From positions 1-64,000 of the forward strand of contig NZ_JAKRGF010000002.1 in the NCBI RefSeq assembly GCF_022347685.1: a stretch of DNA of 64,000 bases, written 5' to 3'. A program made the position numbers and the translations under genes. The stretch comes from Thalassobius sp. Cn5-15. GTDB lineage: Bacteria > Pseudomonadota > Alphaproteobacteria > Rhodobacterales > Rhodobacteraceae. Below, piece by piece: positions 36,311-46,700 of the stretch. Numbering within the stretch: the first letter of the stretch is position 1; each line of letters starts with the position of its first letter. The notes under the pieces were generated by a model that searched no databases, was not told where the DNA came from, and was given only the letters and a program-made list of their open reading frames with translations.

Positions 36311-37592
36311 AACGCAGGGCCTCCACCGGGTTCATGCGGGCCGCGCGACGGGCCGGGAAGATTGTGACCACGAACGACAGTCCCAATGACAGCGCAATCG
36401 CGGTGGTCACATCGCCGATCTGCAACTTGGCTGGCAAGTGGTAGATACCGCGGATTGACGGATCCCACGCCTGCCCGCCGGACATCCAGTTCACGAGGCC
36501 AAAGATCGGATCAATGTAGTAGGCAAAGAGGCAGCCGAGCAGCACACCCGCTGCGGTGCCCACCATGCCGGTCAGCGATCCGCAGATGAAGAAGACGCGC
36601 AAAACCGCGCCTTCGGTCAGACCCATCGTGCGTAAAATACCAATATCGCGACCCTTGTTTTTGACCAGCATGATCAGGCCCGACACGATGTTCATTGCTG
36701 CGATCAGCACCAGAATAGCCATGATCACAAACATCACGTTGTCTTCAATGTCCAACGCCCGCAGGAAACCACCGGAGGCATCGCGCCACGTCCACAGCTG
36801 AGTGCCCTTGCCGCCTGCCTGCAACAGGTCCAGCTGCATGGTATCAATCGCCTCTGGTACTTTGACCATCACCTCCAGCTCATCAGCGGTGTCATCGCGG
36901 TTAAAGTACTGCTGCGCCTCAACAAACGGCATGTAGACCCGCACCCGGTCAATGTCATAACGTCCCGCGGAAAAGACATAGACCACCTCATAGGCCTTCA
37001 CCCGTGGTGAGGTGCCAAAGGCGGTTTTGACGCCATTGGGGGAAATCACCTTGATCTTGTCGCCCACAGTGACGCCCAGTTCGCGCGCCACGCCGGATCC
37101 GATGGCGATGCCATCGCCAAAACGGCTGATATCGCCCCGCCCGGTTTCAGGGTTCACAATACGGGGAATGGTTTTCAGATCCTCGGCTGCAATGCCATAA
37201 ACCTCAATCCCCGCATTATAGGTGCCACGGTTGGCCATCACCTGCCCCTTGATCAGTGGCGCCACACGGGTCACGCCGTCCACTTCACGGACGCGGGCGG
37301 CCATCTGCTGATAATCGGGAATAGTGCGATCAACACGGCCAGTCTGAGCGTTCACATGGCCGATGCTGTAAACTGTGACATGGGCGTTGGCACCCAGAAT
37401 GGTATCCACAAATTCAGCGCGGAACCCTGCCCGCACCGCCAGCGTGGCAATCAGCGCAAAAACCGCCAGCGTAATCCCGATGAGCGAGATCCAGGTCATC
37501 ACGCTGACCCCGCCCTCCGCACGACGTGCGCGCAGGTAGCGCCAGGCAATCATCCATTCAAATCGTGCAAACGGGGCGGGCGTGCCTGCCAT
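36303..37592 (-). CDS. lolC: Lipoprotein-releasing ABC transporter permease LolC/E
   Basis: A 429-residue permease with a MacB-like periplasmic region between the first and second membrane spans and an FtsX domain at the C-terminus ([20 protein letters not shown]). N-terminal [18 protein letters not shown] is the typical LolC/E start. Only one permease gene is present; some alphaproteobacteria use a single LolF-type homodimer in place of LolC and LolE. ATG 37592 starts [11 protein letters not shown]. Confidence 0.92.
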   Translation of the reverse strand: MAGTPAPFARFEWMIAWRYLRARRAEGGVSVMTWISLIGITLAVFALIATLAVRAGFRAEFVDTILGANAHVTVYSIGHVNAQTGRVDRTIPDYQQMAARVREVDGVTRVAPLIKGQVMANRGTYNAGIEVYGIAAEDLKTIPRIVNPETGRGDISRFGDGIAIGSGVARELGVTVGDKIKVISPNGVKTAFGTSPRVKAYEVVYVFSAGRYDIDRVRVYMPFVEAQQYFNRDDTADELEVMVKVPEAIDTMQLDLLQAGGKGTQLWTWRDASGGFLRALDIEDNVMFVIMAILVLIAAMNIVSGLIMLVKNKGRDIGILRTMGLTEGAVLRVFFICGSLTGMVGTAAGVLLGCLFAYYIDPIFGLVNWMSGGQAWDPSIRGIYHLPAKLQIGDVTTAIALSLGLSFVVTIFPARRAARMNPVEALRYE

Positions 37593-37816
37593 GTCGGACC
37601 TCATCGGGTTGTTCGGGCACAGAGGTGACGCAGCCTTGGCACGCGGTCAAGGTCTTCGCGCATCGCAGAGCAGTAACAGGCGACACTGTGCCAGTCCTGC
37701 ACCGCGCCAACACCCTGATTTTCAAAGGCCACAGCACGACCCCAACATTCCCGCATAAGCCGCATACAGATTTGGCAAAGCGACCGGACAACACCGCGCC
37801 GCCTACCGCAAACGCA

Positions 37817-37842
37817 AAAGGCCACCCCGCAGGGTGGCCTTT
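37817..37842 (-). terminator. Terminator after proS
   Basis: AAAGGCCACC pairs with GGTGGCCTTT, 24 bp beyond the proS stop. Confidence 0.85.
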
Positions 37843-37865
37843 CTCACCTTTCGCAGAGGCGCAGA

Positions 37866-39218
37866 TCAGAAGACGTGCACGCGATGGGGCGCGTAGATCT
37901 CAATGATCTTCTGCACGGCCTGTTCAGGCGGCAGTTCCTCGCTGTTGCCAGTGCGACGGCAGGTCAGTTCCACAACACCGTTTTTCAGACCACGCGGGCC
38001 AACGGTGATGCGCCAGGGCAGGCCGATCAGATCCATGGTGGCGAACTTGCCACCCGCGCGTTCTTTGCGATCATCATAGAGCGGTTCCAGACCAGCGGCG
38101 GTGAAGCTTTGATAAAGCGCGTCACAGGCGGCGTCTGCCTCGTCATCACCTTGTTTCAGGTTGACGATGCCCACGTGGAACGGCGTCACGCCTTCGGGCC
38201 AGATGATGCCGTTTTCATCATGGCTCGCCTCGATGATCGCCCCCAGCAGGCGCGACACACCGATACCGTGGCTGCCCATGTGCACCTCACCCGGTTTGCC
38301 ATCGGGACCTTGCACAGTGGCGCCCATTGCCTCGGAATACTTGGTGCCGAAGTAGAAGATCTGGCCAACTTCGATCCCACGGGCCACACGGCGGCGCTCT
38401 TCGGGCACCTCGTTGAACAGGGCTTCGTCGTGGGTTTCATCCGTGCGGGCGTAGCGCGAGGTGAACTCTTCCAGAACCGCCTGACACTGGTCGACGTTGT
38501 CATAATCAATTGCGCGGTCACCGAATTTCAGATCGGTGATTTCACGGTCATAGAAAACCTCGGATTCGCCCGTTTCAGCCAGAACAAGGAATTCATGTGT
38601 GTTGTCACCACCGATCGGACCGCTGTCAGCACGCATCGGGATCGCCTGCAGGCCCATACGCTCATAGGTGCGCAGGTAGCTGACAAGGTGACGGTTATAG
38701 GCGTGCAGCGCGTCTTCCTTGGTCAGGTCGAAGGTGTAGCCGTCTTTCATGTAGAACTCACGCCCCCGCATCACGCCGAAACGCGGACGGATCTCATCGC
38801 GGAATTTCCACTGGATCTGATACAGGGTCAGCGGCAGATCCTTGTAGCTGTTCACATGGGCGCGGAACACGTCGGTGAACAACTCCTCAGCGGTGGGCGA
38901 AAACAGCATGTCGCGGCCATGGCGGTCCTGCATGCGCAGCATTTCCTCGCCGTAGCCGTCATAGCGGCCCGACTCGCGCCACAGGTCAGCGGATTGCAGC
39001 GTCGGCATCTGCATCGGAATATGACCCGCGCGGGCCTGTTCCTGATGCACGATATTTTCGATCTTACGCAGCACTTTGAAGCCAAGCGGCAGCCAGGAAT
39101 AGATCCCGGCGGATTGCTGTTTGATCATACCGGCACGCAGCATCAGGCGATGGCTGACAATCTGCGCCTCGGACGGGTTTTCTTTCAGAACGGGCAGGAA
39201 ATAGCGCGACAAACGCAT
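37866..39218 (-). CDS. proS: Prolyl-tRNA synthetase (short alphaproteobacterial form)
   Basis: A 450-residue class II synthetase with motif 2 ([21 protein letters not shown]) and motif 3 ([15 protein letters not shown]). It lacks the INS editing insertion between motifs 2 and 3, as is usual for this group, so mischarged tRNA-Pro must be cleared by separate editing proteins. The C-terminus carries an anticodon-binding domain ([18 protein letters not shown]). Monocistronic with its own terminator. Confidence 0.96.
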   Translation of the reverse strand: MRLSRYFLPVLKENPSEAQIVSHRLMLRAGMIKQQSAGIYSWLPLGFKVLRKIENIVHQEQARAGHIPMQMPTLQSADLWRESGRYDGYGEEMLRMQDRHGRDMLFSPTAEELFTDVFRAHVNSYKDLPLTLYQIQWKFRDEIRPRFGVMRGREFYMKDGYTFDLTKEDALHAYNRHLVSYLRTYERMGLQAIPMRADSGPIGGDNTHEFLVLAETGESEVFYDREITDLKFGDRAIDYDNVDQCQAVLEEFTSRYARTDETHDEALFNEVPEERRRVARGIEVGQIFYFGTKYSEAMGATVQGPDGKPGEVHMGSHGIGVSRLLGAIIEASHDENGIIWPEGVTPFHVGIVNLKQGDDEADAACDALYQSFTAAGLEPLYDDRKERAGGKFATMDLIGLPWRITVGPRGLKNGVVELTCRRTGNSEELPPEQAVQKIIEIYAPHRVHVF

Positions 39219-39418
39219 GGGCGACCCCTTGGGATTAGAGAACGTGTTTTGCGGACGGGTTTAGGATGGGACCCGCACAATTGCAATTCCTGCTTTGCCC
39301 TATACCCCCGTGCCACCTCTACAATGGCGCTAGCCCCTTGATCTAAGGCGTCGAACAAACGACATAGGAAGGCAGAATTTTACGCGATTACACCGCATAT
39401 CCACATTAGGGGACACCG

Positions 39419-40486
39419 ATGGCACTGCCCGTGAAAGAACAAGTTGGTTACTGGACTGTTGCCACCGCCATTTCAGCGCTGGCACTTTGGTACCTGGGGG
39501 ATGTGATCCTGCCGTTTGTGCTGGGGGGCGCGATTGCCTATTTCCTAGACCCTGTCGCCGACAAGCTGGAGGATCTGGGCGCCAGCCGTGTCCTAGCGAC
39601 AGTGTTAATCTCGCTGGTGGGGGTGTTGGTCTTTGTTCTGTCGGTATTTCTGGTGGTTCCAACGCTGATCAATCAGTCGCTGGCCCTGTTTGAGGCGGCG
39701 CCGCAGGCGTTTAACGATCTCTGGGCCTTCCTCACCGGACGGTTCCCGCAGCTGCTAGATGAAAACTCCACCCTGAACCAGTCGCTGATGCAGGTCGGTC
39801 AAACGATTGAGGCCCGAGGCGGTGAGTTGCTGAACGCTGTCTTCTCCTCTGCGATGTCGATCATCAATGTGGTGATGCTCTTGGTCATCGTGCCAGTGGT
39901 GGCGTTTTACCTGCTGCTGGATTGGGACAATATGGTGGCCAAGATTGACGATATGCTGCCACGCGATCATGCGCCGGTCATTCGCACGCTGGCCGGTCAG
40001 ATCGACAAAACGCTGGCCTCTTTCATTCGCGGCATGGGCACTGTCTGCCTGATCCTTGGCGCCTATTACGCCATCGCGCTGATGGTGGTGGGGCTACAGT
40101 TCGGTCTTGTTGTCGGCTTCGTCGCTGGTGGTCTGACCTTTATCCCCTATATCGGTGCGCTGTTCGGCGGCATTCTGGCCATCGGTCTGGCGCTGTTTCA
40201 GTTCTGGGGCGACTGGGTGGTCATTGGTCTGGTGGCCGGCATCTTCGTTCTGGGCCAGGTGATTGAGGGCAATATCCTCACACCGAACCTTGTCGGCCAA
40301 TCCGTGGGTCTACATCCGGTCTGGCTGATTTTTGCCCTGTCGGTCTTTGGCACGCTGTTTGGGTTTGTCGGTATGCTGGTGGCGGTTCCTGTCGCCGCCG
40401 CCATTGGTGTGGTTGCCCGTTTTGCCATCGGCAATTACAAAGGCGGGCGACTCTACCAAGGACATGCCGGAAAGCATAACGAGTGA
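39419..40486 (+). CDS. AI-2E (PerM) family transporter
   Basis: A 355-residue membrane protein with about eight spans and the family's GLTFIPYIGALFGGILA and GNILTPNLVGQSVGLHPVWL motifs. Family members are linked to small-molecule or Na/Li export; function here is not determined. ATG 39419 is short of an obvious ribosome site. It overlaps hdaA by 4 bases (GTGA, 40483-40486), so the pair is co-translated. Confidence 0.88.
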   Translation: MALPVKEQVGYWTVATAISALALWYLGDVILPFVLGGAIAYFLDPVADKLEDLGASRVLATVLISLVGVLVFVLSVFLVVPTLINQSLALFEAAPQAFNDLWAFLTGRFPQLLDENSTLNQSLMQVGQTIEARGGELLNAVFSSAMSIINVVMLLVIVPVVAFYLLLDWDNMVAKIDDMLPRDHAPVIRTLAGQIDKTLASFIRGMGTVCLILGAYYAIALMVVGLQFGLVVGFVAGGLTFIPYIGALFGGILAIGLALFQFWGDWVVIGLVAGIFVLGQVIEGNILTPNLVGQSVGLHPVWLIFALSVFGTLFGFVGMLVAVPVAAAIGVVARFAIGNYKGGRLYQGHAGKHNE

Positions 40487-41184
40487 ACCATCGCCAGCTG
40501 AGTTTTGATCTACCCGTGCGTCCTGCACTGGGGCGCGGGGACTTTTTTGTGTCCCCCGCCAATGCGATGGCGGTTGTTCTACTGGAACGCTGGCAGGATT
40601 GGGCGGGTCACAAACTGGCGCTCATCGGCCCCAAGGGCGCGGGCAAGACACACCTGAGCCACGTCTGGGCCGCCACCTCCGGCGCGCTGATCCTCAAGGC
40701 CACTGATCTGGGCGATGTCCCCATTCCCGCCGTCGCCATGGGCCCTGTGGTGGTTGAGGATGTGCAGGACATCGCTGGCGACCGCGAGCTGGAAGAGGCA
40801 CTGTTTCACTTGCATAATCTGGTACTGGCCGAGGGGTTTCCGCTACTGGTCACCACCGATAAACCAGCGCATCTGTGGGGGCTGACCCTGCCCGATCTGC
40901 AAAGCCGAATGCAGGGCACCCAGTCCGTGACGCTGGATCAACCCGATGACCAATTGCTGGCCGCCGTGATCACCAAACTGTTTGCTGATCGCCAATTGAT
41001 GCCAGCGCCTGACGTGATCACCTATCTGGTTGCCCGCATGGACCGCAGTTTTGACGCCGCCCGCGATCTGGTCGCGGCCCTGGACCGCGCCGCATTGGAG
41101 CGCAAACGTCCAGTGACGCGCAAACTGGCGGCAGAGGTGCTGGGCGAAAGCGAACTGCCTGATTTGCTGGACAATTCCGCCTAA
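40483..41184 (+). CDS. hdaA: DnaA-related protein HdaA
   Basis: A 233-residue AAA+ protein similar to the ATPase part of DnaA. The N-terminal QLSFDL is a beta-clamp-binding motif; Walker A is GPKGAGKTHLS. It lacks the DnaA DNA-binding domain. HdaA with clamp stimulates DnaA-ATP hydrolysis and so limits re-initiation of replication. GTG 40483 overlaps the preceding stop. Next gene is ppk1, in the same direction after a gap of 133 bp. Confidence 0.92.
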   Translation: MNHRQLSFDLPVRPALGRGDFFVSPANAMAVVLLERWQDWAGHKLALIGPKGAGKTHLSHVWAATSGALILKATDLGDVPIPAVAMGPVVVEDVQDIAGDRELEEALFHLHNLVLAEGFPLLVTTDKPAHLWGLTLPDLQSRMQGTQSVTLDQPDDQLLAAVITKLFADRQLMPAPDVITYLVARMDRSFDAARDLVAALDRAALERKRPVTRKLAAEVLGESELPDLLDNSA

Positions 41185-41317
41185 TCACGCGATCCTACCC
41201 CAACGCGCATCTGTGGCAACACCCGCAAGCGTCACCATTCCTTTACATAGCTGGCGCATAAGCGCGCGTCAGATCCCCTGCCCCATGGCACCCCCAAAAA
41301 GAGCCCGCCGGAACCCC

Positions 41318-43492
41318 ATGTCGAACGCCGATTTCCTCAATGCCCCCTTCGCCGCGCCTGTCGCCCTGCCTGATCTGGACCTCACAGGTCCCGAACGGTT
41401 CCATAACCGTGAACTCAGCTGGCTGGGCTTTAACTGGCGGGTGCTGGAAGAGGCGGACAATCCCAAGGTCCCGCTGCTGGAGCGGGTGCGCTTCCTGTCG
41501 ATCTCGGCCACGAACTTGGATGAATTTTACACCGTGCGTGTCGCGGGCCTGCGTGAGTTGAAGCGCGAAGGCCACACCACCCCTGCCGCCGACGGTTTGG
41601 CGCCCTGGCAACAGCTGGAACTGATCAACGAGGACGCCCGCAACCTGATGATGAGCCAGCAGCGCATCTTTGACGATCTGCGCCAACAATTGGCAGATGA
41701 GGGTATCCACATCCTCGACCAGTCCGGCGTGCCTGCCGCGGATATGACATACCTTGAGGATGTGTTCCTGAACCAAGTGTTCCCCGTGCTGTCGCCGCTA
41801 GCGGTGGATCCAGCACACCCGTTTCCTTTTATTCCCAACACCGGCTTTTCGCTGGCGCTACAGTTGGAGCGCCGCCCTAACAAACGCCAGCGGATCACCC
41901 TCTTGCCCATCCCCGCGCAGATCAGCCGGTTTGTGGAATTGCCCAGCGCCAAGGGCGTGCATCGCTTCCTGCCTTTGGAGGAATTGCTGCTTCTCTTCGC
42001 TGACAAACTGTTCCCCGGTTACACAATCAAGGGCCACTGCACCTTCCGCGTGCTGCGCGACAGCGATCTGGAGGTCGAGGAAGAGGCCGAAGATCTGGTG
42101 CGCGAATTTGAGGTCGCCCTGAAACGCCGCCGCCGGGGTGAAGTGGTGCGGATGAAAATCTCCTCCGGTGCGCCTGCCATGCTGAAATCAGTGATCACGC
42201 AGGAGCTGCACATCGATGCGGACGAGATTGTCGAAGTTGACGGCATGATCGGCATTGCCGATGTCAAGGAACTGGTGCTGGATCAGCGCCCGGATCTGTT
42301 ATGGTCAGGCTTTGCCCCGCGCGTGCCCGAACGGGTGCAGGATTTCGACGGCGACATGTTTGCCGCAATCAAGCAGAAGGACATGCTGCTGCACCATCCC
42401 TATGAAACCTTCGATATGGTGGTACGGTTTCTGAAACAGGCGGCCGCTGATCCCAATGTGGTAGCGATCAAACAAACGCTCTACCGGACGTCCAAACGTT
42501 CCCCCATCGTCGAGGCCCTGTGCGAGGCGGCGGAGGATGGGAAATCCGTCACCGCACTGGTAGAGTTGAAAGCGCGTTTTGACGAAGCGGCGAACATCCA
42601 CCAATCCCGCCGTCTGGAACGCTCCGGCGCCCACGTGGTCTATGGGTTCGTTGACCTGAAAACCCACGCCAAAATCTCGACCGTGGTACGCCGTGAGGGG
42701 GACAAGCTGGTCACCTACACCCATTATGGCACCGGCAACTACCACCCCATCACCGCGCGGATTTACACCGACCTCAGCCTGTTCACCTGTGACGAGGATC
42801 TGGGCCGTGATGCAACAAAGGTGTTCAACTACCTGTCGGGTTATGTGGAACCCCAGGGGCTTGAGAACCTCGCGATTTCGCCCAAAGGCCTGAAACAGCG
42901 CCTGCTGGAGAGTTTTGAGAAAGAGGCAGAACACGCCCGCGCAGGCCGTCCGGCTGAAATTTGGGCGAAGATGAATTCGCTGATTGATCCAGAGATTATT
43001 GATGCGCTCTACAGCGCCAGTCAGGCAGGGGTTAAAATCTCCCTCGTCATCCGTGGCATCTGCGGGCTGCGTCCAGGCATCAAGGGCCTCAGCGACAATA
43101 TTCGGGTGAAATCGGTGGTGGGCCGATTCCTTGAACATTCGCGCATTGCCTGTTTCGGCAATGGCTACGGATTGCCCTCGAAAAAAGCCAAGGTCTACAT
43201 GTCCTCCGCCGATTGGATGGGTCGCAACCTGAACCGCCGCGTGGAAACACTGGTGGAAATCACCAACCCCACCGTAAAGGCGCAGATTGTCAGTCAGGTG
43301 ATGGCGGCAAACCTTGCCGACGTGGCACAAAGCTGGGTGATGGCGCCCGACGGCAGTTTCACCCGCGCCGAACGTCTCGAGGGCGCATTCAACTTTAACT
43401 GCCACCGGTTCTTTATGGAAAACCCGTCGCTGTCTGGCCGTGGGTCTGCCGGTGCCAAAGATGTGCCAAAACTGACCCATACCGACGACTGA
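41318..43492 (+). CDS. ppk1: Polyphosphate kinase 1
   Basis: A 724-residue kinase: N-terminal NRELSWLGFNWRVLEEA, central DMLLHHPYETFDMVVRFLKQAA, the catalytic phospholipase-D-like His in DLKTHAKIS, and the late YMSSADWMGRNLNRRVETL. It reversibly makes inorganic polyphosphate from ATP. ATG 41318 is chosen because the family begins there (MSNADFLNAPF); the frame extends to 41213. It is followed by ppx with 106 bp between, consistent with a polyphosphate operon. Confidence 0.96.
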   Translation: MSNADFLNAPFAAPVALPDLDLTGPERFHNRELSWLGFNWRVLEEADNPKVPLLERVRFLSISATNLDEFYTVRVAGLRELKREGHTTPAADGLAPWQQLELINEDARNLMMSQQRIFDDLRQQLADEGIHILDQSGVPAADMTYLEDVFLNQVFPVLSPLAVDPAHPFPFIPNTGFSLALQLERRPNKRQRITLLPIPAQISRFVELPSAKGVHRFLPLEELLLLFADKLFPGYTIKGHCTFRVLRDSDLEVEEEAEDLVREFEVALKRRRRGEVVRMKISSGAPAMLKSVITQELHIDADEIVEVDGMIGIADVKELVLDQRPDLLWSGFAPRVPERVQDFDGDMFAAIKQKDMLLHHPYETFDMVVRFLKQAAADPNVVAIKQTLYRTSKRSPIVEALCEAAEDGKSVTALVELKARFDEAANIHQSRRLERSGAHVVYGFVDLKTHAKISTVVRREGDKLVTYTHYGTGNYHPITARIYTDLSLFTCDEDLGRDATKVFNYLSGYVEPQGLENLAISPKGLKQRLLESFEKEAEHARAGRPAEIWAKMNSLIDPEIIDALYSASQAGVKISLVIRGICGLRPGIKGLSDNIRVKSVVGRFLEHSRIACFGNGYGLPSKKAKVYMSSADWMGRNLNRRVETLVEITNPTVKAQIVSQVMAANLADVAQSWVMAPDGSFTRAERLEGAFNFNCHRFFMENPSLSGRGSAGAKDVPKLTHTDD

Positions 43493-43598
43493 TCCGGTCG
43501 CGAGAGCGGCAATTGATCGCAGCTCCCTGCCCCGCAGCCAATGATTGACCCCGCCGCCTTGGCGGGGCATCAAGGTATTGGAAAGAAGGAACATCGCC

Positions 43599-45182
43599 AT
43601 GGTAGCACCCGCCGATCTGACAGCCGAGAACGGGAACATCCCGCTGCAAATGCACGGGGATGCTGGTGAGGATTGGGGGCCTTTTGGCCGACCGTTGTTC
43701 AATGATCCCTCGTCCCGCGCACTTAGCCGTGTTGGGGTCATCGACGTTGGTTCTAACTCCGTCCGGATGGTTGTTTTTGACGGCGCGGCGCGCTCGCCTG
43801 CCTATTTTTACAACGAAAAAATCATGTGCGCCCTCGGCGCAGGACTGGCCGAAACCGGCAAGCTGAACCCCGAAGGGCGCACACGCGCCCTAGCCGCCAT
43901 GCGCCGGTTTCAGAAACTGGCCGAAGGCATGAACGCCTCCACCCTGACCGCCGTCGCCACCGCCGCAGTGCGCGAGGCCAGCGATGGCCCCGATTTCGTC
44001 GCCGACGTGCTGCGCGAGACCGGCATCACCGTACACGTGATTGATGGTGAAGAAGAGGCGCGTCTGTCCGCGCAGGGCGTTTTGCTGGGCTGGCCCGGTG
44101 CCTATGGCCTGATTTGTGACATCGGTGGTTCGTCCCTAGAGCTAGCGGAAATCAACGACGGCAAGGTCGGCAAGCGTGTCACCTCATCCCTCGGGCCGCT
44201 GAAACTGCGCGATGTGAAAGGGGGTAAGAAAGGGCGCAAGGCTCATATTGCTGCGGTGATGGAGGGTCTGGCGCAGGAAATGGGCCCCCAACCCAACCGC
44301 CTGTTTCTGGTCGGCGGCTCATGGCGCGCGATCGCAAAGATTGACATGGTCCGGCGCGGCTACCCGCTGCATGTGCTGCATGAATATAGGATGACTGCCA
44401 AATCCGTGCGCGACACCATCGCCTATATCGAAGCGCACAGCATTGACGATCTGCGCCGTTCCTGCGGTATTTCCGAGGCGCGGATCATTCTGGTTCCCAT
44501 CGCCTGCGAGGTGCTGAAACGGCTGATCCGCACCTTCAAACCCCATGACATCGCGGTGTCGTCTTACGGGATCCGCGAAGGCATGCTGTATGAGCAAATG
44601 TCGGATGAGCTGCGCGACCGTGATCCCCTGATCGAAGCGGCCCGTTTTTCAGAGGCCAAGGATGCCCGCCTGCCGGGGTTTGGCAAGACGCTGTATGAAT
44701 TTGTCTCGCCCCTGTTTAAGTCGGCGAAATGGGAACGCAAACGTCTGGTGAAGGCCGCGTGCCTTTTGCATGACGTCAGCTGGCGTGCCCATCCCGATTA
44801 TCGGGCCGAACTGTGCTTTGACAACGTGACCCGTGCCAACCTTGGCGGGTTGCGCCATTCGGAACGGGTGTTTCTGGGGCTGGCACTGATGAACCGCTAC
44901 AAAAACAGCGGCGCTGACATCCGGTTTCCGGATATTTTTGGGCTGCTGAGCGAGAAAGACATCAAAGATGCCGAAGTGCTGGGCAAAGCAATGCGTCTGG
45001 GCGCGATGTTGTGGCCGCGCGCGGATCAGCAGATCGGTGAATTGACCCTGTTCCCGAAAAAGAAAGAACTGCACCTGAAACTCAGCCGCGATGCGGAAGC
45101 ACTGTTCGGAGAAGTGGCACAGTCGCGCCTTGCTTCACTGGCCCGCGCATTGGAGACTGAGGTGACGGTGAAAATCCGCTAA
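43599..45182 (+). CDS. ppx: Exopolyphosphatase / pppGpp phosphohydrolase (Ppx/GppA)
   Basis: A 527-residue ASKHA-fold hydrolase: DVGSNSVRMVVFDGA (phosphate 1), then DGEEEARLSAQGVL and CDIGGSSLELAEI (phosphate 2), with a C-terminal HD-like helical part. It removes terminal phosphates from polyphosphate or pppGpp. ATG 43599 follows AAGAAGGA; the frame runs upstream to 43545. With ppk1 just upstream, turnover of polyphosphate is probably co-controlled. Confidence 0.94.
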   Translation: MVAPADLTAENGNIPLQMHGDAGEDWGPFGRPLFNDPSSRALSRVGVIDVGSNSVRMVVFDGAARSPAYFYNEKIMCALGAGLAETGKLNPEGRTRALAAMRRFQKLAEGMNASTLTAVATAAVREASDGPDFVADVLRETGITVHVIDGEEEARLSAQGVLLGWPGAYGLICDIGGSSLELAEINDGKVGKRVTSSLGPLKLRDVKGGKKGRKAHIAAVMEGLAQEMGPQPNRLFLVGGSWRAIAKIDMVRRGYPLHVLHEYRMTAKSVRDTIAYIEAHSIDDLRRSCGISEARIILVPIACEVLKRLIRTFKPHDIAVSSYGIREGMLYEQMSDELRDRDPLIEAARFSEAKDARLPGFGKTLYEFVSPLFKSAKWERKRLVKAACLLHDVSWRAHPDYRAELCFDNVTRANLGGLRHSERVFLGLALMNRYKNSGADIRFPDIFGLLSEKDIKDAEVLGKAMRLGAMLWPRADQQIGELTLFPKKKELHLKLSRDAEALFGEVAQSRLASLARALETEVTVKIR

Positions 45183-45205
45183 GCACACCCAGAACCAAGT
45201 ATAGA

Positions 45206-45598
45206 TCAGAGGTTGATCGCCTCATTTGTGCCTGCCTCTGGCGCCGCTTCCGGTGCCTCCTCAGGCAGTTTGCGCCGCAAGATGATATCACCATTGGGCA
45301 GGATTTCCGGCGGATGGTATTGGGTAAAATCCTCCACCTGATCCAGCAAGTCGGCCAACGCAGGCCCCATTTCATCCAGCATTTGCCGCAATGCAGGTTC
45401 CATTTCAGCGGTCAGGTCGTTAAGGCCGTCAATCGCCGGTTCCATCTCTTCGATGATCCCTTTCAGGAACAGTTTCGCCCCTTCCTCCATCAGGGAGAAC
45501 CCGTCTTCTTCTTCAGGCGCAGGTTTTGCGCTCTCCTCAGCGAAGGCGGGAACCGTTAACAGGGCGCAAAGGGCGGTGGGGATCAGGAACTGTCGCAT
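45206..45598 (-). CDS. Acidic periplasmic protein of unknown function
   Basis: A 130-residue protein with a signal peptide (MRQFLIPTALCALLTVPAFA), then an acidic helical middle rich in Met and Glu (EEMEPAIDGLNDL, ALRQMLDEMGPAL) and a short Pro/Ala/Glu tail. Such proteins are widespread in Rhodobacterales, sometimes wrongly labelled ATPase; no Walker motif exists here. ATG 45598 is used because the signal peptide starts there. Convergent with ppx. Confidence 0.75.
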   Translation of the reverse strand: MRQFLIPTALCALLTVPAFAEESAKPAPEEEDGFSLMEEGAKLFLKGIIEEMEPAIDGLNDLTAEMEPALRQMLDEMGPALADLLDQVEDFTQYHPPEILPNGDIILRRKLPEEAPEAAPEAGTNEAINL

Positions 45599-45683
45599 GT
45601 GCCCAATATAAGGATTGCGCTGAATAATTCCGAGGCCTCGCGCGGTTAGGCTGACAAGACGGGCCAAAATTTGCCTAGTCAGA

Positions 45684-46700
45684 TCACGCCAGATCTATAT
45701 CCAGCACGACAGGGAAGTGATCGGACGCCGTCAAAAGCGCCTCCCTCAGGGGCACATCGGCAAAGCACGCCTCATCATCAAACGGATGCCAAATCCGCCA
45801 TTCAGGTCGCTTGACCCGCAGATCGGGCGAGATCATCACATAATCCAGCAGCGCCTGCAGATAGCGTTTTTCATGCGCCAGATAAAAGCGTGATGTGGCA
45901 GGCTGCGACCAGCGATTGCGCAACGCGCCAGTGGCATGGGGGTCAAACAAACACATCTCAGCCCCGGCATGATCCTGTGCCCCCAGCACAATCTCGACAG
46001 AGGAACGACCAAAAAGGTCCTCATACTCATCCAGCCCGGGGCCATCATTCAGATCCCCCATCACCATCAAGGGTGTGCCTTCCGCTAGCAGGGCCTCCAC
46101 GCGACGGCGCAACCAGATCGCCTGCGCCAACTGCTTGCGCCGATTGGCAATGGACGCGCGCATGATCGCATCGCGCCCCACTGCCCCATGTGGGGCCTTG
46201 GATTTCAGATGGGCGCCGATCATGCGAAAGGCGAAACCACCTGCCGTTTCCAGCGCCAGTTCCAGCGGTGGTTTTGAAAACTGCACCTGATCAGCGCGGG
46301 CATCCACATCCAGATCAATCGCCAGCGTCTGATCAAAGCGCGGCGCATCCTGCGTTGCCTGTGGATCATGGCGCACGCTCAACACTTTTGGATCATAAAG
46401 CAGCGCGATTTCCTGCTGTGTGTGGTTGGCAAAACCGATGATCGCATGATCTGCCCGCAACCCAAACCGTTCGGCAAAGGCCTGCAAAGCCACCACGCTG
46501 CTGCGGTGGCGGCTGTCATCCGGTGCCTCGATCACCATGATCGCATCGGCATCCATCGCCGCGAACACATGCCCCAGCGCCTGCAATTGCTGCGCACGGG
46601 TCACATCGCGGCGTTTGGACCAACGCCCGTCCTCCAACAGCGCACCCTTGTCGTCAAACAGGGCGTTGAACCATTCCACATTATAGGTGGCAATGCGCAT
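45684..46700 (-). CDS. Endonuclease/exonuclease/phosphatase family protein
   Basis: A 338-residue EEP-fold protein: N-terminal MRIATYNVEWFNALFDD, VIEAPDD (usual Glu-centred metal site), MVMGDLNDGPG and the late SDHFPVVLDI, which is the family's terminal SDH motif. No signal peptide. Could be a nuclease or phosphatase. Its ATG overlaps the preceding TerB-J gene stop by one base (TGATG), so they form one unit. Confidence 0.9.
   Translation of the reverse strand: MRIATYNVEWFNALFDDKGALLEDGRWSKRRDVTRAQQLQALGHVFAAMDADAIMVIEAPDDSRHRSSVVALQAFAERFGLRADHAIIGFANHTQQEIALLYDPKVLSVRHDPQATQDAPRFDQTLAIDLDVDARADQVQFSKPPLELALETAGGFAFRMIGAHLKSKAPHGAVGRDAIMRASIANRRKQLAQAIWLRRRVEALLAEGTPLMVMGDLNDGPGLDEYEDLFGRSSVEIVLGAQDHAGAEMCLFDPHATGALRNRWSQPATSRFYLAHEKRYLQALLDYVMISPDLRVKRPEWRIWHPFDDEACFADVPLREALLTASDHFPVVLDIDLA

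Noticed and set aside
37875-39341. A 488-codon plus-strand frame opposite proS
   Set aside because: Antisense shadow of a housekeeping gene in the mirrored codon phase.
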